From assembly GCA_945876925.1 (NCBI GenBank), contig CAMCQD010000021.1, positions 1-10,827 of the forward strand: a stretch of 10,827 bases of DNA. The letters run 5' to 3'. This document shows, in pieces, positions 6,137 through 10,827 of this stretch. The DNA comes from an uncultured Dermatophilus sp. GTDB taxonomy: Bacteria > Actinomycetota > Actinomycetes > Actinomycetales > Dermatophilaceae. Made by a program: the position numbers and the translations under genes. Numbering within the stretch: the first letter of the stretch is position 1; the number at the start of each line of letters is the position of its first letter. Below the pieces are notes generated by a model, which worked only from the letters and a program-made list of their open reading frames with translations, ran no database searches and was not told the origin of the DNA.

Positions 6137-6152
6137 TGTGGTCCAGACTACG
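6137..6152. promoter_or_regulatory. Imperfect dyad upstream of fdxA-dapC (candidate operator)
   Basis: TGTGGTCCAGACTACG contains half-sites TGGTC and GACTA around CA (one mismatch between halves). It lies 66-81 bp upstream of the fdxA ATG, a normal operator position. Read in the fdxA direction, TAGTCTGGACCA matches 10 of 12 positions of the DasR-type consensus TGGTCTAGACCA (consensus from memory). The core GGTCCAGAC also occurs at 733-741. Regulator identity is speculative. Confidence 0.3.
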
Positions 6153-6193
6153 GCCCCGCGCCGGCTGGGGCAGGAGGCGGGTCCGCGGGCGGC

Positions 6194-7075
6194 TCAGGGC
6201 AGCAGGCCCTCAGCGCGGCCGGGGCCGTCCGCCGGGAGCAGGCGGCCGCTCACCGGGTCCACCCGGGCGAAATACTCCGCCGGTTCCAGCCGGGCCGCGA
6301 TGGAGTTCGACAGCGCGTAGTACCCGTCGTACACGCTCACCTGGGTGCGGTGGGCCCGCAGGGCCGCCTCCCGCCGGGCCAGGTCGCTCACCGAGCCGGT
6401 GACCACGTGGGTGATGAGGCCCGGGTCCGCCACCGAGGGCGGGTAGGGGTCGCCCGGCCCGGGAACCGTGACCGGCGCGCCGGGGTCCACATGCGCGGCC
6501 AGCCAGCGGCGGGACTGCGCGGCCACGTCGGCGGGGACGAGCACGACGTACACCAGCGGGCGCTCCGGCCCGGGCAGCCCGGCCACCGCGGCCAGGGTGG
6601 CCTGGTGAACGCGGATGTGATCGGGATGCCCGTATCCCCCGCTGGCGTCGTAGGTGACCACCACGCCGGGTGCCAGCGCGGCGATGTGCTCCCTGATCGC
6701 GGCGGCGACCTCGTCCAGCGGGGCCTGGCACAGTGCCCGCGGGTCGTCGTTCTCCGGCGTCCCGGCCATGCCGGAGTCGCGGTAGGCCGCGCCGGCGGCC
6801 GTCTCCGGGTCCTCGCCGAGCACCCGCTCGGTGACCCCGAGTTCGCTCATCGCCGCGCGCAGTTCCCCCCGCCGGTAGGGGCCGAGGGCATCGCCGGCGG
6901 TCAGGTAGGCCAGCCCGGGCGGGATCACCTCGCCGTGGTCCCCCAGGGTGCACGTGAGCAGGCGCACATCGGCGCCGGTGCGAGCGTAGTGCGCCATCGT
7001 CACCCCGGTGGCAAGGGATTCGTCATCGGGGTGGGCGTGGACGAACAGCAGGCGGGGCGGCCGGTCAGCGGACAT
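6194..7075 (-). CDS. mshB: N-acetyl-1-D-myo-inositol-2-amino-2-deoxy-alpha-D-glucopyranoside deacetylase (mycothiol synthesis)
   Basis: Removes acetyl from GlcNAc-inositol to give GlcN-inositol, the substrate of cysteine ligation in mycothiol synthesis; a zinc enzyme of the LmbE/PIG-L family in the cytosol. The 293-residue protein shows RLLFVHAHPDDES (8-20), supplying zinc ligands His15 and Asp18 and the base Asp17, and GGYGHPDHIRVHQ (146-158), with His150 and the third zinc ligand His153. LLTCTLGDHGEVI (39-51) and YRDSGMAGT (98-106) favour MshB over the related amidase Mca, which remains a lesser alternative. ATG 7075 fits the family start; the frame continues upstream to 7117 but into a hairpin. 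There is no strong ribosome site, while a -10 hexamer sits 7 nt upstream, suggesting a leaderless mRNA. A 122-nt gap precedes fdxA. Confidence 0.93.
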   Translation of the reverse strand: MSADRPPRLLFVHAHPDDESLATGVTMAHYARTGADVRLLTCTLGDHGEVIPPGLAYLTAGDALGPYRRGELRAAMSELGVTERVLGEDPETAAGAAYRDSGMAGTPENDDPRALCQAPLDEVAAAIREHIAALAPGVVVTYDASGGYGHPDHIRVHQATLAAVAGLPGPERPLVYVVLVPADVAAQSRRWLAAHVDPGAPVTVPGPGDPYPPSVADPGLITHVVTGSVSDLARREAALRAHRTQVSVYDGYYALSNSIAARLEPAEYFARVDPVSGRLLPADGPGRAEGLLP

Positions 7076-7088
7076 GTGCCCCACCGTA
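7076..7088 (-). promoter_or_regulatory. Candidate mshB -10 element for a leaderless transcript
   Basis: On the minus strand TACGGT (7088-7083) fits TANNNT and is followed by exactly 7 nt (GGGGCAC) and then the mshB ATG, the same geometry as at dapD. No clear -35 is visible; its position falls inside the perfect hairpin at 7098-7134. The GGTGGGG next to the ATG could alternatively act as a poorly spaced ribosome site. Confidence 0.42.
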
Positions 7089-7097
7089 TCGCCCCTG

Positions 7098-7134
7098 CGC
7101 CAGGCTCCGCCCCGCACCGGGGCGGAGCCTGGCG
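7098..7134. repeat. Perfect 16-bp inverted repeat between mshB and ppk2
   Basis: CGCCAGGCTCCGCCCC (7098-7113) pairs without mismatch with GGGGCGGAGCCTGGCG (7119-7134) around the loop GCACC. It lies between divergently transcribed genes, 23 bp from the mshB ATG and 114 bp before the ppk2 ATG, and no T-run follows on either strand. It could be an operator covering the mshB -35, a structured ppk2 leader, or a block against divergent read-through. It is the strongest stem in the window. Confidence 0.75.
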
Positions 7135-7248
7135 TGACCGGCTCGTCAGAATCCCTTGCACTCTTCCCTGGATACCCGCTCGATGCCGGGTGAGAATTGT
7201 CTGATTGGCCGGCCCGGGGTCCGGATGAACGCAGCGGAGGAAGGCGCC

Positions 7249-8142
7249 ATGCAGATGGGAATGCGGGAGTACATCGACACCATGCGGGCCGAGGGCTACA
7301 CGGTCCGCAGCGATGAGCATGGCTCCGACCCCGACCTCATCGACCCCGGCGGACGTGCCGTCGACACCTGGCGCGAGGGATATCCGTACGACGAGCGCCT
7401 CCCCCGGGAGCAGTACGACATCGAGAAGTACCAGCTCCAGGTCGAGCTGCTGAAGTTCCAGTACTGGAATCAGGATGTCGGCGGTAAGCACATCATCTTG
7501 TTCGAGGGGCGGGACGCGGCCGGTAAAGGCGGCACGATCAAGCGGTTCACCGAGCACCTGAATCCGCGGTACGCGCGCGTGGTGGCGCTGGCCAAGCCGA
7601 CCGAGCGGGAAAGCGGCCAGTGGTACTTCCAGCGCTACATCCAGCACCTGCCGACCGCCGGGGAGATCGTGCTGTTCGACCGGTCCTGGTACAACCGGGC
7701 CGGGGTCGAGCGGGTCATGGGGTTCTGCTCGGACGCCGAATACTGGCGGTTCATGGACCAGGCGCCGATGCTGGAGAAGGCGCTCATCGACTCCGGGGCC
7801 TCGCTGACCAAGCTGTGGTTCTCGGTGACGCAGTCCGAGCAGCGCACCCGGTTCGCCATCCGCCAGATCGACCCTGTGCGCCAGTGGAAGCTGTCCCCGA
7901 TGGACTTGGAGTCACTGGACCGCTGGGACGACTACGGCGCGGCCAAAGAGGAGATGTTCCGGCTGACCGACACCGACATCGCCCCGTGGACCACCATCAA
8001 GAGCAACGACAAGAAACGCGCCCGGATCAACGCGATGCGCTTCTTCCTCAACCAGTTCGACTACGAGGGCAAGGACACCTCAGTGGTGTTCCCGGCCGAC
8101 GAGCGGATCGTGCGCCGGGGCCGCGACGCCGTCGACGACTGA
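7249..8142 (+). CDS. ppk2: Polyphosphate kinase 2 (PPK2 family, class I-like)
   Basis: Transfers phosphate between inorganic polyphosphate and nucleotides, normally polyphosphate-driven phosphorylation of nucleoside diphosphates (ADP or GDP) in class I members; cytosolic. The 297-residue protein is one P-loop domain: Walker A GRDAAGKGG (87-95), then TIKRFTEHLNPRYARVVAL, KPTERE (116-121), GQWYFQRYIQHLP (123-135), and the Walker B/lid region FDRSWYNRAGVERVMGF (143-159). IRQIDPVRQWKLSPMDLES (204-222) and the tail KKRARINAMRFFL also fit. The single domain and about 300 residues point to class I; whether ADP or GDP is preferred cannot be read. ATG 7249 is chosen because GGAGGAAGG lies just upstream; in-frame ATGs follow at codons 3 and 5. 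It diverges from mshB and converges on typA with a 25-nt gap. Confidence 0.95.
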   Translation: MQMGMREYIDTMRAEGYTVRSDEHGSDPDLIDPGGRAVDTWREGYPYDERLPREQYDIEKYQLQVELLKFQYWNQDVGGKHIILFEGRDAAGKGGTIKRFTEHLNPRYARVVALAKPTERESGQWYFQRYIQHLPTAGEIVLFDRSWYNRAGVERVMGFCSDAEYWRFMDQAPMLEKALIDSGASLTKLWFSVTQSEQRTRFAIRQIDPVRQWKLSPMDLESLDRWDDYGAAKEEMFRLTDTDIAPWTTIKSNDKKRARINAMRFFLNQFDYEGKDTSVVFPADERIVRRGRDAVDD

Positions 8143-8167
8143 GCGTCAGGCACGGGCAGCCGCCCCG

Positions 8168-10069
8168 TCAGCCGCGCCTGGCCCCGGCGCGGGCCCGGGC
8201 GGCGGTACGGGCACGCTCGGTCTGGTCGAGCACGACCTTGCGCAGCCGGACCGCCTCCGGGGTCACCTCGACGCACTCGTCCTCGCGGCAGAACTCCAGC
8301 GACTGCTCCAGGCTGAGCAGCCGCGGCGGCACCAGCCGCTCGAGCACCTCGGCGGTGGAGGAGCGCACGTTGGTGAGCTTCTTCTCCTTCGTGATGTTCA
8401 CGTCCATGTCGTCGGCCCGGGAGTTCTCCCCGACGATCATGCCCTCGTACACCTCGGTGGCCGGCGGCACGAACAGGGTCCCGCGCTCTTGCAGGTTGAA
8501 CATTGCATACGAGGTCGCCGCCCCGGCCCGGTCGGCCACGAGCGAACCAGTCACCCGGGTCGAGATCGTCCCGGCCCAGGGCTCATAGCCGTTGAACACG
8601 TGGTGGGCGATGCCGGTGCCGCGGGTCTCGGTGAGGAACTCGGTGCGGAACCCGATGAGGCCCCGGCTGGGCACGACGAATTCCATCCGCACCCAGCCGG
8701 TGCCGTGGTTGGTCATCTGCTGCATCCGGCCCTTGCGGGCCGCGAGCAGCTGCGTGATGGGGCCGAGGAACTCCTCGGGCGCATCGATGGTGAGCCGCTC
8801 GACCGGCTCGTGCACGGCACCGCCGACCTCCCGGGTGACGACCTGCGGCTTGCCGACGGTGAGCTCGAACCCCTCCCGGCGCATCTGCTCGACGAGGATC
8901 GCCAGGGCCAGCTCGCCGCGGCCCTGCACCTCCCACGTGTCCGGGCGCTCGGTGGGCAGCACGCGCAGCGATACGTTACCGACGAGCTCCCGGTCGAGCC
9001 GGTCCTTGACGAGGCGCGCGGTCACCTTGGCGCCGCGCACCCGCCCGGCCAGCGGGGAGGTGTTCGTGCCGATGGTCATCGAGATGGCCGGCTCGTCCAC
9101 GGTGATAAGCGGCAGCGGGCGCACATCGGCCGGGTCGGCGAGGGTCTCGCCGATCATGATCTCCGGGATGCCGGCGATGGCGATGATGTCGCCCGGGCCG
9201 GCCTGCTCGCCGGGCACGCGGTCCAGCCCGGAAGTGATGAGCAGCTCGCTGATCCGGACCGTGCTGACCGACCCGTCGCGGCGGCACCAGGCCACCTGCT
9301 GGCCCTTGCGGATGGTGCCGTTGTGCACTCGCAGCAGCGCGATCCGGCCCAGGTAGCTGCTGGAGTCGAGGTTGGTGACGTGCGCCTGCAAGGGGGCATC
9401 CGGGTCGTAGGACGGCGCCGGGACGGTCTCCATGATGGTCTTGAACAGCACTTCCAGGTTGCTGCCGGCGGGCAGCTCGCCGTCGGCGGGACGCTCCAGG
9501 GAGGCCACTCCGGCCTTGGCCGAGGCGTACACGACCGGGAAGTCGAGCTGCTCCTCACGGCCGTCGATGTCGTCGATGAGGTCGAGGAACAGCTCGGCCA
9601 CTTCCTCCTCGACCTCGGCGATCCGGGAGTCGGGACGGTCCACCTTGTTGATGCACAGCACCACCGGCAGGCCCGCGGCCAGTGCCTTGCGCAGCACGAA
9701 CCGGGTCTGCGGCAGGGGCCCCTCGGAGGCATCGACCAGCAGCACGACGCCATCGACCATGGACAGGCCCCGTTCCACCTCGCCGCCGAAGTCGGCGTGC
9801 CCGGGGGTGTCGATGATGTTGATGGTGACGCCGCCGGGGAATCCGGCTGCCCGGGCTGAGGGCCCGTTGTAGTGGATGGCGGTGTTCTTGGCGAGGATCG
9901 TGATGCCCTTCTCGCGCTCCAGGTCACCGGAATCCATCGCGCGTTCCAGGACATGATCGTGTTCCGCGAAGGCACCGCCCTGCCAGAGCATCTTGTCGAC
10001 GAGGGTGGTCTTGCCGTGATCGACGTGCGCGACGATGGCGACGTTCCGGATATCTCCGCGGGACTGCAT
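8168..10069 (-). CDS. typA: Ribosome-associated GTPase TypA/BipA
   Basis: A translational GTPase of the EF-G/LepA group that binds the ribosome and helps assembly and stress or low-temperature growth in other bacteria. The 633-residue protein is close to the usual 610-640. G-domain motifs are complete: G1 AHVDHGKT (14-21), G2 in EKGITI (53-58), G3 DTPGHADF (87-94), G4 NKVD (141-144), G5 SAKA (183-186). An extra loop of about 12 residues lies between G2 and G3 (NGPSARAAGFPGG). Beta-barrel and EF-G-like domains follow, and the BipA-specific C-terminal domain has RADDMDVNITKEKKLTNVR (551-569). The tail is basic (RARTAARARAGARRG). ATG 10069 fits the family; GTG codons at 10075 and 10099 are alternatives. 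No strong ribosome site is seen; GATGAT 6 nt upstream may be a -10. It lies 81 nt downstream of mutT. Confidence 0.95.
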   Translation of the reverse strand: MQSRGDIRNVAIVAHVDHGKTTLVDKMLWQGGAFAEHDHVLERAMDSGDLEREKGITILAKNTAIHYNGPSARAAGFPGGVTINIIDTPGHADFGGEVERGLSMVDGVVLLVDASEGPLPQTRFVLRKALAAGLPVVLCINKVDRPDSRIAEVEEEVAELFLDLIDDIDGREEQLDFPVVYASAKAGVASLERPADGELPAGSNLEVLFKTIMETVPAPSYDPDAPLQAHVTNLDSSSYLGRIALLRVHNGTIRKGQQVAWCRRDGSVSTVRISELLITSGLDRVPGEQAGPGDIIAIAGIPEIMIGETLADPADVRPLPLITVDEPAISMTIGTNTSPLAGRVRGAKVTARLVKDRLDRELVGNVSLRVLPTERPDTWEVQGRGELALAILVEQMRREGFELTVGKPQVVTREVGGAVHEPVERLTIDAPEEFLGPITQLLAARKGRMQQMTNHGTGWVRMEFVVPSRGLIGFRTEFLTETRGTGIAHHVFNGYEPWAGTISTRVTGSLVADRAGAATSYAMFNLQERGTLFVPPATEVYEGMIVGENSRADDMDVNITKEKKLTNVRSSTAEVLERLVPPRLLSLEQSLEFCREDECVEVTPEAVRLRKVVLDQTERARTAARARAGARRG

Positions 10070-10150
10070 AGCCACATCATCCCATCTGGTGACGGGCACC
10101 GGCGACGCCGGGCGGGCGGGGGGCGGCGAGGCAGCCGCAGGGACCAGCGC

Positions 10151-10621
10151 TCAGCTGCCCAGCCGGGCGATGACCGCCCGCACGATGGGCAGGTCACCGG
10201 GCAGCCACGGCAGGGCCAGCGCATCCTGGGCCCCGACCCAGGCGAGCTGATCGTGCGCTCCGAGCAGCTGCGGCCCTGCCTGGCCGCCGGCCTGGGCGAG
10301 CACGCACCACCACACGCTCATCACGTGCCGCGGGCTGGTCCGCCAGCGCCCGCCCGGCTCGGGGCCGGGCACCTGCGCCCCGATGACGACCCCGATCCCC
10401 AGCTCCTCGGCGAGTTCGCGTTCCAGGGCGGATCGGTCGCTCTCCCCGGGCTCGACCTTGCCGCCGGGGAACTCCCAGCGCCCGGCGTGCTCGGGCGGAT
10501 AGCTGCGCCGGGCGGCGAGGAACCGCTCCGGCGAGGCGAGGTTATCGCACAGCACCGCCCCGGCTACGTGAACGAGCCGCGGGGCCGCTGCGGGCCGGTT
10601 CCGGGGGTGAGAGGCGTCCAC
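10151..10621 (-). CDS. mutT: MutT-like Nudix hydrolase (probable 8-oxo-dGTP diphosphatase)
   Basis: A Nudix hydrolase that in the MutT family removes oxidised dGTP from the nucleotide pool to prevent A:T to C:G mutations. The 156-residue protein has an N-terminal LVHVAGAVLCD strand, ARR near 37-39, GRWEFPGGKVEPGE (47-60), and a full Nudix box GX5EX7REUXEEXGU from G54 to I76 with metal-binding residues R68, E69, E72 and E73. WEFPGGK is typical of MutT/CTP-pyrophosphohydrolase-type members rather than ADP-ribose hydrolases. Substrate is inferred; dCTP or other nucleotides are possible. The start is GTG 10621 with AGGA 7 nt upstream; no later start precedes the conserved strand. It is on the same strand as typA, 81 nt upstream of it. 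Confidence 0.88.
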   Translation of the reverse strand: MDASHPRNRPAAAPRLVHVAGAVLCDNLASPERFLAARRSYPPEHAGRWEFPGGKVEPGESDRSALERELAEELGIGVVIGAQVPGPEPGGRWRTSPRHVMSVWWCVLAQAGGQAGPQLLGAHDQLAWVGAQDALALPWLPGDLPIVRAVIARLGS

Positions 10622-10660
10622 CGCTCGATCCTGGCACGGGCCCGGTGACGCCGCCTCCTG

Positions 10661-10707
10661 CGCTCAGGGCGCCACCGGGCGCAGCCGCCGCGCAGGGGCC
10701 CTGAGCG
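10661..10707. repeat. 10-bp inverted repeat upstream of mutT
   Basis: CGCTCAGGGC (10661-10670) and GCCCTGAGCG (10698-10707) are perfect inverted copies separated by 27 bp of GC-rich sequence. They lie 40-86 bp upstream of the mutT GTG, in probable promoter or leader DNA. Either a long-loop hairpin or a pair of operator half-sites; function unknown. Confidence 0.5.
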
Positions 10708-10737
10708 GATAGCTAGCCCAATGCCGCGTATTCCACG

Positions 10738-10772
10738 GTTGCCAGGCAACACACCGCAACGAGTGTGTTTTT
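10738..10772 (+). repeat. Overlapping dyads with a T-run (weak terminator-like on the plus strand)
   Basis: GTTGCCAGGCAAC (10738-10750) is a palindrome around one A. It overlaps AACACAC (10748-10754), which pairs with GTGTGTT (10763-10769) across an 8-nt loop, followed by T to 10772 (five T in all). On the plus strand this resembles an intrinsic terminator, but no plus-strand gene precedes it within the window, so an operator role is equally possible. Confidence 0.35.
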
Positions 10773-10786
10773 CACGTCACGTCACC

Positions 10787-10806
10787 GCGAGGACCTAGGT
10801 CCTCGC
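10787..10806. repeat. Perfect 20-bp palindrome
   Basis: GCGAGGACCTAGGTCCTCGC is its own reverse complement over all 20 bases, without a central spacer. It lies about 170 bp upstream of the mutT start and is preceded by the direct repeat CACGTCACGTCAC (10773-10785). A further dyad, CGCAC-AG-GTGCG, follows at 10809-10820. A spacer-free palindrome is more like a dimeric repressor site than a terminator. Its target gene may lie beyond the window edge. Confidence 0.6.
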
Positions 10807-10827
10807 AGCGCACAGGTGCGGGGTCTG

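Noticed and set aside
8143..8167. Terminator between the convergent ppk2 and typA genes
   Set aside because: Only a weak 5-bp ACGGG/CCCGT pairing is visible in and around the 25-nt gap, too little to call.
8489..9859. 456-codon plus-strand open frame
   Set aside because: It is antisense to typA; composition is that of a complementary-frame artefact (His/Gly/Val/Leu-rich, no motifs).

Overview
The window looks like chromosomal DNA of a high-GC actinomycete. Codons are strongly G/C-ending, the base composition is very GC-rich, and there is a gene for MshB, the deacetylase of mycothiol synthesis, a thiol confined to Actinobacteria. The gene set (mutT, typA, ppk2, mshB, fdxA, dapC, gltA, dapD) is housekeeping. 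The grouping typA, mshB, fdxA-dapC, dapD resembles an arrangement I recall from other actinomycetes. The genus cannot be fixed from the sequence.

Left edge (1-979): the first 108 codons of a minus-strand DUF4011-type protein (probably a large helicase) run off the edge. A 653-bp gene-free region then separates it from dapD. Its first ~210 bp are relatively AT-rich and probably carry a promoter. The rest is extremely GC-rich, with a run of inverted repeats, a paired 14-bp direct repeat and a short tandem repeat.

Centre-left (980-4312): dapD (tetrahydrodipicolinate N-succinyltransferase) and a membrane-anchored lysozyme-fold protein lie on the plus strand. They converge on minus-strand citrate synthase (gltA) across a strong bidirectional terminator hairpin.

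Centre (4313-7097): the minus strand carries mshB, fdxA (7Fe ferredoxin), dapC (N-succinyldiaminopimelate aminotransferase) and gltA. fdxA and dapC are only 3 nt apart and must be cotranscribed. dapD and dapC perform consecutive steps of the succinylase route to meso-diaminopimelate and lysine, which links this block to cell-wall synthesis; the lysozyme-like neighbour may belong to the same theme.

Right (7098-10827): ppk2 (polyphosphate kinase 2) diverges from mshB around a 16-bp perfect hairpin and converges on typA/bipA (ribosome-associated GTPase). A mutT-type Nudix hydrolase gene precedes typA on the minus strand. The last 200 bp hold no gene but a dense set of dyads, including a perfect 20-bp palindrome.

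No mobile element, CRISPR array, rRNA or tRNA was recognised. The gene content is ordinary. The points worth a second look are the cut-off DUF4011 gene, two apparently leaderless promoters (dapD, mshB), a recurring GGTCC(A/G)GAC motif upstream of both dap transcription units, and several strong dyads in intergenic DNA.
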